DNA of 64,000 nucleotides, taken from Schizochytrium sp. TIO01 (taxonomy: Eukaryota > Sar > Bigyra > Thraustochytrida > Thraustochytriidae). Positions 30,301 to 41,702 of this stretch are shown here, piece by piece. A program made the translations under genes and the position numbers. The notes beneath the pieces are model-generated. The model was not told the origin of the DNA. It worked only from the letters and a program-made list of their open reading frames with translations, and did not search any database. Numbering within the stretch: the first letter of the stretch is position 1; each line of letters begins with the position of its first letter. The stretch spans positions 604,247 to 668,246 of the forward strand of contig SMSO01000037.1 in NCBI GenBank assembly GCA_004764695.1. Reading direction: 5' to 3'.

Positions 30301-31920
30301 GAGCACCAGTGCACGAAGAAATCACTTCCAAAGACTTCGGATCTTCGCGTCTAATTCCCAGGCGGCAGAGAGCGCCGCGAGTTGGTCCTGCCCGCACATC
30401 AGGTGGAGCTCGCAATCCATAGAAAGTGGCGACTGTCGGGCCGGCGCGTGGCGCTTCTGGCACTGCGGTGGATGTTGATTGCCACCATCACCATCTTCTC
30501 CCCAGAACCGGCGGCGGCAGCAGCGCCAGAACGACCAAGCTGGCTGAGGAAGAAGGCCTCGAAACCCTGGAAAAGGCGGCAACAGAAGAATCAGAATTAA
30601 GTTCCCAGCGAGCTAGCTAGCTAGCCAGAGACCTTAGGCACCCGGACTCGTTCATCGTCAGGCCAAACCGCCGGGACTTTCGGTCTGGACGGCGTCTTCC
30701 TGCGCCAGCTCATGGCCGGCGGCGGAGCGACCGGAGAGACGGCTGTTGCATCAACCGATCTGCGTGGTTTCAGTCGGAACCGCGGCTCGGGCTTCCTGGC
30801 CTCGAGCAGTCCACGCGCGGGTCAGAGCGGCGCATTTTAGAAAATGCGAAGGGCCACAGCCAAGATTTGAAATTTGAATAATCGAGAGAATGAATGAAGT
30901 TGAAATCGTTTCGAACCGAGAGGAGCTTCGAATTCTCCAACTCGCTCGCCGCTGAGGCCGTTCATTCCTCGTGGCGATCCCCCGGCAGGGCAGAGAGGGC
31001 CTACGCACAGGGGCGGCGCTACAGGGCAACCACGGCAACGTTGGCGCTGGTGATCCTACTCTCAGATCCAGAATCGATGGAAAGGATGCCAATAGCCCCA
31101 CCACCACCTCGTTTGAGAACTGGCCTACCGATACTCGCTCCATGTCTTCGCAGAGAGCACGCTGCGAAGGGCGCCGCCGAGCAAGACGAAGAAGGCGAAC
31201 CGCGATGCGGATCTCCAGCTCGACTGCCGCTGCCGCCGAGCAGTGAATTTCAAATTGACTTGGGCAGCATCTTCGAAATTCGTGATTCCGGGCGGAAAAC
31301 GCCTGCAAGGGGTCTGGAGGCCGGCGCAGAAACCTTTGTGAGCAACTGCAGAGGCCTCCCTGGACCCCTGGTCTGGACAGAGCCCCTCCGCAAAATCGGA
31401 CCATGCGATGAAAGCGAAGACCAGCGCTTTCAAATTTCACATGTGCCCCCAACAGCGCGGGATATCCACGATTCGCTCTTTGCAGCTCGAGCGAAGCTAA
31501 TCATCATCATCCTCATCATCCTCATCATCCTCCACCGTAAGATGCCCTCCAAGTTCAACGAGTGCCGCCACGACGAAACAACCGAGGTCGATCTTAGAAG
31601 GTCCTCCTTTTCCTTCTCCTCCTCCTCCACAAACCCACAAGCCCGGATGCAAAACAAGACGAAACAGCAAATTGATTCGAGTGAACTTACCCTGGCGCGA
31701 GAAAATGCCCATGCAAGCAATGCAAATGCCTGTATGGAAAGACGAAACGTGTTCAGGTGCTCCAAGATGTCTGAAGAATTATGCGCGTTCACAATCGCAC
31801 AGAGTCTCGACGTTTGGGATTTGCCGACTCCGTTTTCTCGCGCCTCTTGTTCGTTTTGCTGCGTACTAACTAAGTGCTAGGCATCGATGCTGTTGCCCGT
31901 CTATCCGTGTGCTTTAGACC
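30301..31920. other. Gene desert, part 3 (GC-rich block with overlapping ORFs on both strands)
   Basis: A GC-richer island of about 1.6 kb. Frames of up to 328 codons (30894-31880 plus) and 233 codons (30751-31452 minus) overlap almost completely. Neither shows a domain, and the plus frame runs through ATC/TCC simple repeats (IIIILIILIIL and SFSFSSSS). I regard both as probably non-genic. Confidence 0.4.
30894..31880 (+). CDS. Doubtful hypothetical ORF (328 codons)
   Basis: The longest ORF of the gene desert begins with ATG at 30894. The predicted protein is Arg/Ser/Ala-rich without conserved motifs. It contains simple-repeat-derived runs (isoleucine/leucine near 200-212, serine near 234-243) and ends Cys-rich. 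A minus-strand frame of 233 codons overlaps it, as expected for chance ORFs in GC-rich DNA. It is listed only because it is long for this region. Confidence 0.12.
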   Translation: MKLKSFRTERSFEFSNSLAAEAVHSSWRSPGRAERAYAQGRRYRATTATLALVILLSDPESMERMPIAPPPPRLRTGLPILAPCLRREHAAKGAAEQDEEGEPRCGSPARLPLPPSSEFQIDLGSIFEIRDSGRKTPARGLEAGAETFVSNCRGLPGPLVWTEPLRKIGPCDESEDQRFQISHVPPTARDIHDSLFAARAKLIIIILIILIILHRKMPSKFNECRHDETTEVDLRRSSFSFSSSSTNPQARMQNKTKQQIDSSELTLARENAHASNANACMERRNVFRCSKMSEELCAFTIAQSLDVWDLPTPFSRASCSFCCVLTKC

Positions 31921-32037
31921 TTAGCGACTGTTTTGCGAGCACGAGCACTCAGTTATTTGTCCCTAGTGCGGGCTGGTGAAGGCATTGTAAATAATTGACG
32001 GAAACGCTGAGATGCGCTACCTACTGGTCCACCTTTA

Positions 32038-32040
<3 letters not shown>

Positions 32041-32084
<44 letters not shown>
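32041..32084 (+). repeat. (CAG)n trinucleotide repeat, about 15 copies
   Basis: A perfect GCA/CAG run. It is not inside a supported gene: the local frames are short (serine, leucine or cysteine runs depending on frame). Confidence 0.95.
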
Positions 32085-32086
<2 letters not shown>

Positions 32087-33295
32087 GCCTTCGGGTGTTT
32101 CAGGTGTAAGCGTCGCATCCTCGTCCTCAGTCCTCTGGAACCCGCTGCAAGGTAGGGTGTGGAGGTGCTTGCCGTACATAATGGCCAGATGAGCTCGAGG
32201 CCAATCAAACGATGCAGGCTGCTGTAAAAGGCGGGCGAGAAGGAGAAGGGCTCTTTCTTTCTTGCGAATCTCGACAAGTAAGTAAGAACCGCAGACATTG
32301 CGCCTCCTGATAAGGCCAAATACGGAAAATCTTAGCATTTAAATTTGAAAACCTTCAGAGAAACTGGAAATGATGATTAATTTTAAAATATTTTTATTTA
32401 TTTATAAATTAAAATTATTATTTTTAAGAAGAGGTTTAAAAAGATCTTCAAGTTCTTATTTTGAAAAAAACGAACTTTATCTTGCCCTGTTTTCTTTCAA
32501 GTTCTTTCTTTCTTTTCTTTGCTTTTCTTTTAAATGAGAGTAGCTCACACCATCTTTTACGATGCAAATGGGAAAGGCGCTGCAGCCAGGTGAACGAAAA
32601 GGTGACTTGCATGTATCTCGCAGGCATGTGCTATTAGTCACGATGCGCCAAAAGGTCGATCACTTTCTCTTTGTAGTGTTGAAATATGGAGATGAAGTGC
32701 TAACTAGCCTAATTGAAAACACTTTCCCATCCAAAACACCATCGAAAATGCGGGGCTGAGACACCTTGACTAGCACTCGAGCTGGTAACTACTACCGAGT
32801 ACTCGTACCCACTTTCGTTCTCGTTCTTTCAGGTAGGTGACGTCATGAATGAAAAGAGTGAAATGAAAGAATAGAAACCTAAATTGGCGGAGCTCGCAGA
32901 GTTCAATCAATCAGTCATCGAAAACGAACGGCCATGACATTTAGCTGCTGCTACTTCGGAGCACCTGCATCCTGTTCTCAGGGTTGGTGGTGCCCTTCAT
33001 CGGCATTTCCTTCGAGCTCTTCGCACTGCTACGCATCCATTTCGGACGTAGTGGAGGTGGTTTATCTGTATAAAAAGTAGTGCCTGGAGCGGAGGAGAGT
33101 GATGATGGCGCGTGTTCTGTTAAGGTGAAATGATATGCATCTGCAGACCGCAAGACGCGGAGCCTCGATTCGACCAAGATAACAAACAGCCAATCAAACT
33201 GGTTCTCGCGACATGGTCTCGAACTTGTGGGCTTGCGTGCGGGCGTGCGTATTGATTGGAAGCAGCGGCGGGTGGATTAATGCCGCAAACAGAAC

Positions 33296-33340
33296 GAATA
33301 GAATTGAATTGAATTGAATTGAATCGAATCGAATCGAATA
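33296..33340 (+). repeat. (GAATT)n-(GAATC)n pentanucleotide repeat
   Basis: About five GAATT units pass into about three GAATC units, a one-base variant array. Confidence 0.93.
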
Positions 33341-36315
33341 GTCCACATCGATGCCTCTTTCGGATGGCCACTTCGACAACTAACAGGAACTAAAGACCTG
33401 CGTCTTTCACTCACTCACCCTCCTTCCAATACAAGAAGGAAGCAACGAAAAGGAATGATTAGCAAGCAATATATGCAGCCGGATCAAAGCCAAGAAGGCT
33501 GCTGGAAACATTGGGCCACGGACCTTAAGCTGCTTGCACCCGGCTATCACCACCACCTGGGCTCGATATACGAGCGCTTGGGCTGTGGTGTTGACCAAGG
33601 TGATGGACTTGGTGTGCCTTTTTTATTATTGATCGTTTGGACGAGTACTCATATAAAAAAGACGCAATCAGTCTTTGGCACAAGCCAGAATTCAATCATC
33701 GGGGAAAACCTGAAGACTCCGGCATCTTCCTTTCTTTGTTCTCTTTTTCTTGAGCTCTTCTTACTCTTTTCTTTTTAATTGAAACATTCACTTGTTTTTA
33801 TGTTTGTTGTTTTTTTATAGAAATTAAGACTACTACTGCTGCGACATCCATATACTCTTCAAGAAAAGGTTTTATTCTCTCTTTGTACAATCAGTCGACC
33901 TACCAACTACTTAGTTTTCATTAGGAGCTTGCCAATGTGGGTATGAAGAACACTTTTTCTCTTTTTCCTCTTTTTGATAGAATAAAAATACTTTAAAACA
34001 AGTCTCAGCGTATCACTCATAACAATTCAAGCAGTTAAGAGTCCGAAGTAGGCCTCAGACTACGCAGGTGTGCGGTGACTGTATGCGAAGTAATGCTTCG
34101 AGCAAGGGGCCAAATCTGCACCAACGTACGTTGTTGCCTCTCGTGCCAAAGTCTTCGGGTCCGTGCGTGAGATGAATCCGGATTGTCGTGGTCGCTGTTG
34201 GCCGATTCTGTCAAGCTTGAACACCCGAAGTTCTCATCACTTCGATAGCACAACGGGTGCCTTTTTCTTTCCTTCCTTCTTTCTGCCTTTAGAAAAAGGG
34301 GAAATATATTTCTCGCTACTTATTTTTAGAAGCAGTAGGCAGTACCTTTTTTTCTCTTCTTGCTTTTTTTTTTAATTAAAAAGGAAATGTAAAAAAGGAT
34401 CATGATCCAAAGAAGAAATATCAGAGTAAATGAAACGAATTGAAAAACGCACGCTCGCGACTTGGAGACAGGCGAAGTGACTCGAGGATCCCTTGAGTTT
34501 TTGTCATAATTCGTCCTCTAGATCTCTCCGAGAAGGTCTTCGCAAGACGCCTTCACCCAATTTTCTCGAAGAGATTACGAAGCAAGAAGTGAGGTCTTCA
34601 CAGGAGATATTAGGTACCGTAACCAAGTTGAGCAAACAGTTTATTCTACAGTGGGCCACATTGTCCTGTCTGACTCGTATCGCTAGATGATGCTGAACTA
34701 TATTTTCACGGGGGGCTTTACCCTCCGAAGAGAGTATGGAAAAGAAAAAGTGAAGAGAAGTGCAGCCAACTATAGGTTACTGAGCACAGAAATCCAGGAT
34801 CAAGTTATTCCAATAGCCGTGGTTTGTGATAAATTTATTGGAAAAAACTACTAGAAGACTGTAAAACATACTGATATACTTGCATAGCGATCTCAGCTAT
34901 GATGTACTAAAATTGAAAAGAGAATGGCGTAATTAAGTCATTTATTTAATTGTCCCTGAAAAACTCTGGGATGGGGGGTACATGGGTATCACGACTACAG
35001 CATGGCAGTGGGTCTTATCACTTACCTTCAAAAGTAATCTCATTTCTAGTGCGGCTCAGCTATTAACACCTAGCTTCGTTGCTAAAACTCGCACAAAGGA
35101 AGATGTGACATGACATGAATGAAATGATCAGAAAAATGAGCAATCATAGTTCGATGCATAAACAGTAGTACCTGTAAGCCTGATTTTCGTAAGCCCGCAG
35201 TGTAAGGCAGTCATGCGCTGCTTAGTTGAGCTGTCAGGACTTACAAAACAATTGGCCGTGGTACTCTCCTCCAGGCTTGGCAGATGCGAATATAAAATGT
35301 AACAAGAAATCAATGAAGACAGGACGCATAATTTTTGTCGCTGTGAGTTGATGAACTTGAAGGTTACATTTTTTTTTCACGGCTCGGAGGCACCAAGCTA
35401 TTTCTAGTAAACTATAGCACTTTGATGATTTGGCCCCGTTTACTCGGAGCAAGAACTCAACCAAAACTTGTCGTCTAAATACAAAATAAGTCTCCACAGG
35501 GGTGATCGCTCAGGAACGAGAACTCACAACTGTAGAGATTCTTAACATAGAATCGGCAAATGTGAACGGGAAGAATGTGGATTTCGGCGATGCCGAGCCG
35601 AGTCGATATCCTTCGAAAATACGTAATCAGTTTTACAAACGATACAAATATTATAGACAGCAGTTCTAGCGGCAGTTTTAACGCATAGGAAATCATTTTC
35701 TTTGCAGCAACGAGTAATAATTCACTGAGGTTGTTGGGGGGAAGGGAGGGGCGAAATTTCTTGATTTTTTCTGTTCTAATAATTTTGCGTTTCTGGTCCA
35801 GCTGAAGACATTTTGGAATAGAGTGCAGACATTGTGCAAACAGTAAGACCTAGCAAAGAATAAGATGCCAATTCTAGTTCATGATGACGTGCCTAGACAA
35901 GCATGAAGCTGCACCATATTCTATGCAGACAATACTTTCATTTAATAGAACAAGTACGCCCAGTGATTCACCTTTTCAGTGTCCTAATCTTCACTAAGCC
36001 TACTTCCTTCAAAAAAAGAAGCAAAAAAGAACTCTTTCTGTATTCGAATACAAACACGAAGCAAATCAGAACAAATCTGAAGCTGTTGCGAATAGAACAA
36101 TGCTAGTGATTGTTGTAGTGAACAATTAGAACAGTATGAATAAGGATGCCCTAGTTGCCTACGTTCACTCCAAACCTATTGTAAGTCTATTTCAATAAAT
36201 ATGATTTTCTATTGAGTAGGTAGTTAGAAATTCATTTGCTCTTCTTTTTTCTTAAAATATATAAAATAAAAATTAAAAGTGAAAAGAGAACACCATATGC
36301 AGTAAGAGAGAGCGG

Positions 36316-36528
36316 ATGAGCAAGATTGGAAAAGTCGATGGAAAAATTGACGGTAGACCTAGAGTCTCTGCCACGACCAGTCGAGCAGGCAGAATAAAAC
36401 ACCAGTTCCGGAAGGCGAAGCGCCGACGTGCGACTAAGCGTGCGAGGAAGTTGCTGAGGCCGCAGCTTGCCCCACTGTTTCCGATTAGTTGCGGTCTCAA
36501 ACGCTTGAATAATCTTGATGAATCGTGA
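36316..36528 (+). CDS. Small very basic ORF (70 codons), uncertain
   Basis: Starts with ATG at 36316 and encodes a 70-residue protein rich in Lys and Arg, with a central stretch FRKAKRRRATKRARKLLRP. It stands out because it is a GC-richer patch in strongly AT-rich DNA and its codons look like those of the neighbouring real genes. No family is recognised. It might be a small nucleic-acid-binding protein, a fragment of a degraded gene, or chance. Confidence 0.2.
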   Translation: MSKIGKVDGKIDGRPRVSATTSRAGRIKHQFRKAKRRRATKRARKLLRPQLAPLFPISCGLKRLNNLDES

Positions 36529-39123
36529 TGGACAGTTCTTCAGTTTTTCAGTTTTTAGAACTTGCGGAGGAATATATAGATAGGCCTACATGTAACTTAT
36601 GTTACTTATGTAACTTATGTAATTTATGTAATTCATATAGTATTTTATACATTTAAAATTAAAACTTAAGAAAAGAAAGGACCTTGAAGATAGCCCTCCA
36701 AGTTTCCAAAGGGAGAACCCGAAAACGATTTGATTGAGAAGACAGCGCAGGAAGAGAAAATAAAATAAAACTCGTATGGTCTCTTCAAAACAATCTGGAT
36801 GTGATCCTTACACGCCTCAGAGGTTGGTGGTCGACGCCAAATGAAAAGGACAAGCTATGAAACGCTCTCGCAATGAAGAAATAAACATAGAAATGCAGTT
36901 TCTATGTCCACGGCAAGAGTCGCGTTTTCTCTGCTACTCTGCAAAGGGGTTTTAGGATCGACGTAGAACTATACTAATAGGAGTTGAAGAAGTTGACGAA
37001 TACAAACGGTGAAGAGTTTTGGGGGAAAGCACAGCAGCACAGAGCTATCGTCCAAAAAAACGCTGGAGAGAACCGGTAGAATGATGACCTTACCGTGCGA
37101 ATTAATCGGCAAGTATTCTATACTTCTTGAGAACAATGAAATATACAAAGCATTTCAAAGGCACTTGTATCCAGAGCGTCTTACATGGCAATTCAGCGCG
37201 GCAGCTGGGAAGTTTTAGTCAGAACGTCTCGATGCACTGCGATTAAAGGAGGGGGGTAGGGTGGGGGGTGTCAAAGATGGACGTATTCCTTCAACATTCT
37301 GATATTGTGAAATCTCTTCCTGATGGTTTGAATGATATTTCTTTGAAAGGACAGAGGAGAAAGCAAATCAACGCGGTAGGACTGTCAATTAAAAATCTCT
37401 TTTTTTTTTTCATCAATTAATCTTCTTTTTTCTTTTTTTTAAAGTGGGTTGAGGATGTTAGCGCAAATTCAGATTTAACGCTGTTGGTTTGGCTGCCTCT
37501 AAGGGCTTAGTCGTAGTGGGGTTTACGTTTATCCAAGTGACCAGGACATGCCTACGGAGGCTTTGAAAGCTCCGAGAGTGGCCTGAGAGCTGAAAACTTT
37601 AAAAAACTTTCGAACTAGTCCTGAATTAATAGGAAATCTTTACCTGCTCTTGCAAAAGGTCATAATTAATAGAGAACAGCATGGAGTTTCTTGTACAACA
37701 GATAGTAGACTCGGAGTTGCCACCCTAGTCTGACTGGCCGCTGTAACATAATGGGTTTGGCCTTAACGCAATGTTTTAAAAAGAAGACTATCAAAATATG
37801 AGGGTATAGTATTCAATCAAAACTGATGAATGACTTGCTTACATATGAGCTGGCGGTGCATTGGCACCTTCATTTCCGAGCACCACAGATCAATACTTTC
37901 ATATGAATACTATTATTGTTCGGAATCACCTGATAGGTAAGGATTTTCAGGCGTTTAAAAAAAATGTCAATTTTGGCAACGCCTATGAAACTCGGGGTCG
38001 TAAAGCATAAGAATAAAGGGAAACAATACATGCAAAGCTGTAAAAACGACGCAACAGTAACGGTCTAAGAAATTCAAAGAATAGTTCAAATTTGCAAAAC
38101 TTTCAAGAAACATGTTTTTCTCTTTTCACAAAAAATACTAACTCCAATTTTCCATGTGTGAGCTTTCACGTATCAAATCAATTAAGAATCGATGAACTCA
38201 AGCTACGGATTATTTAATGGCAGCTCAAGGAGGCTCGGCAGCGCTGGCTCTTGCTCTAAGGGGAAACAGTAGTTGACCCGGAATACATGCATACGCATAC
38301 GCCTACACAATCTTGCACAATGGTTTTATTCAAAGGCATTCCTTACAGAATAAATCGAAACTATCGCTTCCACTGGCAAATTGGCAAATTATGATGGTTA
38401 TTCGTACGGAATCAGTAGGGATATACTTAGCTCTTGGACTATCTCGCGTTTCGGCATTTGCGCTTGGCTAAAATCCCCCCATGTATGCGCATTATTTTTC
38501 AATCATGAAAAGTGGCTGTGAAGCTATATTTCATCATTCAGGAATCAACTGCAAATCAACTTTTGAAGAAATTTTGTTTCAATAATGATGCAAGACTGAA
38601 GATGACTGCTTGAAATTTACAGATTGAACTTAGGAGCATATCCTCCAGATCAGATCCAAAGATCAATATTTTCTGTTCAGCTTTTGTTTTGGTTTTGGTT
38701 TTGGTTTTTTGTGTGCGTAAAGTTCATTTAAAAAGAACAAAAATCATTGATACATTGGGCTCATCGGCAATCGACAAAGAAAATCTTCTCGAGAGCCAGT
38801 CATTGTTTGTCCCGGGAACATCCTGACCCTTTCGCTTACATATGCCAAATGCATACAAATGTAGCTCTAAACCAAGTTTGATCATCGTTGTAATTAATAT
38901 AAAAAGATTGGAACCTAGCACAAACAAACATACGCAAATATTGAAGCACGATGTCCAGCTCAACATAAGCACAAAAAGACGCCGGGGATTCATTTAAATT
39001 GCAGTTGTTATTACATCGAAAATTTAAGAAATCAAGTATCACAAGTAAAGAATGCAGCAGGAGCTCAGAACCAGGAATTGTCAAGGAAATGTGCAAAAGG
39101 CAACATACAAATGAATACCAAAA
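36529..39123. other. Gene desert, part 5 (AT-rich)
   Basis: Non-coding and AT-rich. It includes a short array of TATGTAACTTATGTAA-type units near 36592-36640 and a GTTTTG repeat near 38680-38707. Short frames only. The end should hold the 3' untranslated region of the RMT2-like gene. Confidence 0.5.
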
Positions 39124-40416
39124 TTAAGCAGAAGATGATGAAGAAGAAGAGCCAGCCGCAGCCTCGGAGGCCGCAGGCACAGATGAACTACGAATACAAA
39201 CGGGTAAATAGTAGGTGTCATTCCACCAGTATCGGCGCTTCACGCCATCCCACGTGTCATCGGCATTGGCATCAGCCTGAAGTTCGCACGCATGGAAGTT
39301 GGCTTCAATACCCATGTGACTTAACTGCAACTGGACAACCTGGCAACAGACACCGTGAAAGAAAATGTTCCGGGGGCATAAACCATTAAAAAAAGAGTAA
39401 ATACCACCAGGACGCAAAATTTCAGGCAAGTGGTCCTGAAAAGCCTTCAGGTCGGCGTAATATTCTCCATATGTATCAAAAAAGATGCCATCAAACTGAC
39501 CAATCTTGTCAATGTGATCTTGCCAGCGACCAAAGACGATCTTGACACCCGGCTTTTTGTCCCATCCATCCTTGAGCATGCGCTGATACACTTGAGGATG
39601 CGCCTCGATAATAACATGGTTGCGGGGTTTGTGTTCCTGAAGATATGAGTCCACAATACCCATGCCAAAGCCCACATTAAGCACATCGCCCACGGGAGAG
39701 GTGGTGTCGCTCAACGAGCCTCCGTGACAGATAACTTGTGCATGAAGCTGCATGAGAGGACGCTCCCACTCCATCATGACAGCATCTCCATTGGGGTCCA
39801 TAAGCTTCTGCTCGTCCTTCGTGTACTCCACATCAGAGTTGAGGTACTCCGCATTGGCAGCCATGGGGCCACGCTCCAACTTGCGTTGCTCAATAGCGCC
39901 CAAAATCATTTCCGAACGCACACCATGGTCCACAAGGAGATCTACAATCGCTTGGTTGCCAGCATCAAGAGCATATTCTCCTGCGCAGCGACCTTTGCGG
40001 TCAATAGCATTCCAAGGAGCACCTTTCTCGAGTAGCAACTTGGCGAGTTCCAGGAATCCAACCTGCGCAGCGATCATGAGCACGCTTTCTCCAGATTCCT
40101 CAAATTGATAATTGACAGCATCGACGCCATCTTTCTCAAAAGATGCCTTTGTTTTCTCAATGAGACCTTCTTCAAGACCGTCCATCTTGGCGCTCAAAGC
40201 CTTCGCGGCATCAGAGTCCGTGCTGGCATTCTCACCAGCCTGCTGCTGGAACTCGACAATAAAGCCCTGAAGCGCTCCACGAGCGTCATTAAGAGCCTTG
40301 TAAAGCTCCTCGCCAGCACCTGCGCTCTCAGCTGTGGCCATCGTGCCGAAACTTAATTCGCTGGCCGCAATTCTGCTCAGGTTTTGCCCTCGAGCACTTG
40401 GCCAGCCACTCCACAT
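39124..40416 (-). CDS. RMT2: RMT2-like ankyrin-repeat arginine (delta-nitrogen) methyltransferase
   Basis: A SAM-dependent methyltransferase of the Rmt2 type, which in yeast methylates the delta nitrogen of arginine in ribosomal protein L12. Of 430 residues, about 105-165 form ankyrin-like repeats (GESVLMIAAQVGFLELAKLL, then GRCAGEYALDAGNQAIVDLL). The Rossmann methyltransferase (about 195-405) begins LMQLHAQVICHGG, with SAM motif I GDVLNVGFGMGIVDSYL, the acidic strand HVIIEAHP, and FDGIFFDTYGEYYADL, a segment characteristic of Rmt2 and guanidinoacetate methyltransferase. A poly-Ser tail ends the protein. The first ATG is 40416. A second ATG at 40341 (MATAESAGAGEELYKAL) starts where the conserved-looking sequence begins and may be the true start. 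The extra 25 residues are Ser/Arg-containing and could be a targeting sequence. Divergent from RPB8. Confidence 0.87.
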   Translation of the reverse strand: MWSGWPSARGQNLSRIAASELSFGTMATAESAGAGEELYKALNDARGALQGFIVEFQQQAGENASTDSDAAKALSAKMDGLEEGLIEKTKASFEKDGVDAVNYQFEESGESVLMIAAQVGFLELAKLLLEKGAPWNAIDRKGRCAGEYALDAGNQAIVDLLVDHGVRSEMILGAIEQRKLERGPMAANAEYLNSDVEYTKDEQKLMDPNGDAVMMEWERPLMQLHAQVICHGGSLSDTTSPVGDVLNVGFGMGIVDSYLQEHKPRNHVIIEAHPQVYQRMLKDGWDKKPGVKIVFGRWQDHIDKIGQFDGIFFDTYGEYYADLKAFQDHLPEILRPGGIYSFFNGLCPRNIFFHGVCCQVVQLQLSHMGIEANFHACELQADANADDTWDGVKRRYWWNDTYYLPVCIRSSSVPAASEAAAGSSSSSSSA

Positions 40417-41234
40417 TTCTTACGCGGCCTCACCGCCCATTCGTCTCGCTTCCTCCCTGTACAATGGACTAAACTCACTACAAGTAGACTATCCTGAGGC
40501 TTACTATCACTTGCTCAGCTTTAGTCCACTTGCCGCCCCTCCCATTATGCAACATTTAGTATTCTTTCACTTCTTCCATCAATCAATCAACCAAAGAAAA
40601 ACAATTTTAATTTTTTTGAAGTTCTTACTCGATGAGCAAGTAGAAAATAGACCCTATAACCTATTTTGTAGCGCCCTTACCTCACTACTCAGCCCCAATG
40701 CTCTACTTGTAAGCTGGGGATTATATTGTATATTGTGAAAGGGAAGACTCGTGGCCACTGGCGCTAGGGAACGACCACAGAACCGTAGAGGAACGAAGGC
40801 CTGAACGGCAGGTGAGCAGGCGCTTGATTTTGCCTTTGCTTTCTTTGGCTTGGTTTGATTTGGCTGCTTCGATTGATCGCTGTGACAAAGCCCCAGTTGC
40901 GAATTACTGCGTTGGCTTTCTCGACGCTTGGACGGTGATTGTGTGGCACAGGGCCGTAGGCAGCTATCGGGGAGCCGCCTCGTCGTACGCCGCGAAGGAA
41001 GGAGTAGCCTGATTGAGTGAACGAGTGTTCATCGCGACTCGCTCGCTTCTTGATCTGCTTTCTTAGCTTCTCTCACCACCGCTCTTTATTGCGCTCAAGC
41101 CGGGTGTTGTACGCGAAAGACACGTGTAGAAATACGGAAACAAAGAAGCAGATACTTGAAGGAGTCCCTGCAAACAACACATTGTGGAGAAGAAGTTGAC
41201 AGAGTGATCCTTGAAAACCACATTCTTAGACAAA
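40417..41234. promoter_or_regulatory. Divergent promoter region between RMT2-like gene and RPB8
   Basis: About 820 bp. A copy of the recurrent element is present at 40654-40666 (AAATAGGTTATAG on the minus strand), with related words CAAGTAGACTATCC near 40480 and TTTAGTCCACTTG near 40520. An uninformative plus-strand frame at 40812-41012 is not considered a gene. Confidence 0.45.
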
Positions 41235-41702
41235 ATGGCAGACGAGACCAACAGCGGAATTCTTTTTGAGGATGCCTTTGAGGTAACGGATGTAAATCCC
41301 AAGGGAAAGAGTTCTACTCAGTTCAAGAACGTCTCCCGTATTGTTGCCAAGGGCGTAACCTTTGAAATGGATCTCGTCGTTGATATCCAGTCAGAGCTCT
41401 TCCCCATGAAGCACAAGGAGCGCTTCACGTTGGCTTTGGCCAGCACCCTTGATATGGATGGCAAGCCTGATGATGGAGTTTACAACCAGTCTGGCCAGCC
41501 CACCCTTCTGGACAAATTTGACTATGGCATGCACGGCCGCGTCTTCAGCTATGAGTACGTTGGTGAGGGCGAGCACCGCGTCGCCATCTACGCCTCATAC
41601 GGCGGTCTGCTCATGAAGCTCGTTGGTGACCAGCGCAAGCTCAACAACATCGACCTCGACTCCCGTGTCTACTGTCTCCTTAAACGCAGCGAGAGCGACT
41701 AA
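41235..41702 (+). CDS. RPB8: DNA-directed RNA polymerases I, II and III subunit RPABC3 (RPB8)
   Basis: A 155-residue common subunit of the three nuclear RNA polymerases. It folds as an OB-type barrel on the side of the largest subunit. Conserved segments are ILFEDAFEVTDVNPKGK near the N-terminus, VSRIVAKGVTFEMDLVVDI, LALASTLDMDGKPDDGVYNQ, DKFDYGMHGRVFSYEY, IYASYGGLLMKLVGD and the C-terminal DLDSRVYCLLKR. Length is close to the family norm of about 150. The ATG at 41235 (context CAAAATGGCA) gives the expected MADETNSG start; an in-frame TTG upstream was ignored. Divergent from the RMT2-like gene and convergent with the SLC25 carrier. Confidence 0.96.
   Translation: MADETNSGILFEDAFEVTDVNPKGKSSTQFKNVSRIVAKGVTFEMDLVVDIQSELFPMKHKERFTLALASTLDMDGKPDDGVYNQSGQPTLLDKFDYGMHGRVFSYEYVGEGEHRVAIYASYGGLLMKLVGDQRKLNNIDLDSRVYCLLKRSESD

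Larger units (their letters stand above)
31921..36272. other. Gene desert, part 4
   Basis: Non-coding. It contains the CAG repeat at 32041, an AT-rich core near 32340-32460, the GAATT/GAATC repeat at 33296, and otherwise unremarkable AT-rich sequence from 33.7 kb onward. No supported ORF. Confidence 0.5.

Noticed and set aside
29825-30463. Minus-strand 212-codon ORF in the gene desert
   Set aside because: No motifs, simple-repeat content and no supporting context.
30751-31452. Minus-strand 233-codon ORF in the gene desert
   Set aside because: It overlaps a plus-strand frame of similar quality; neither has a domain; typical chance ORFs in a GC-rich patch.
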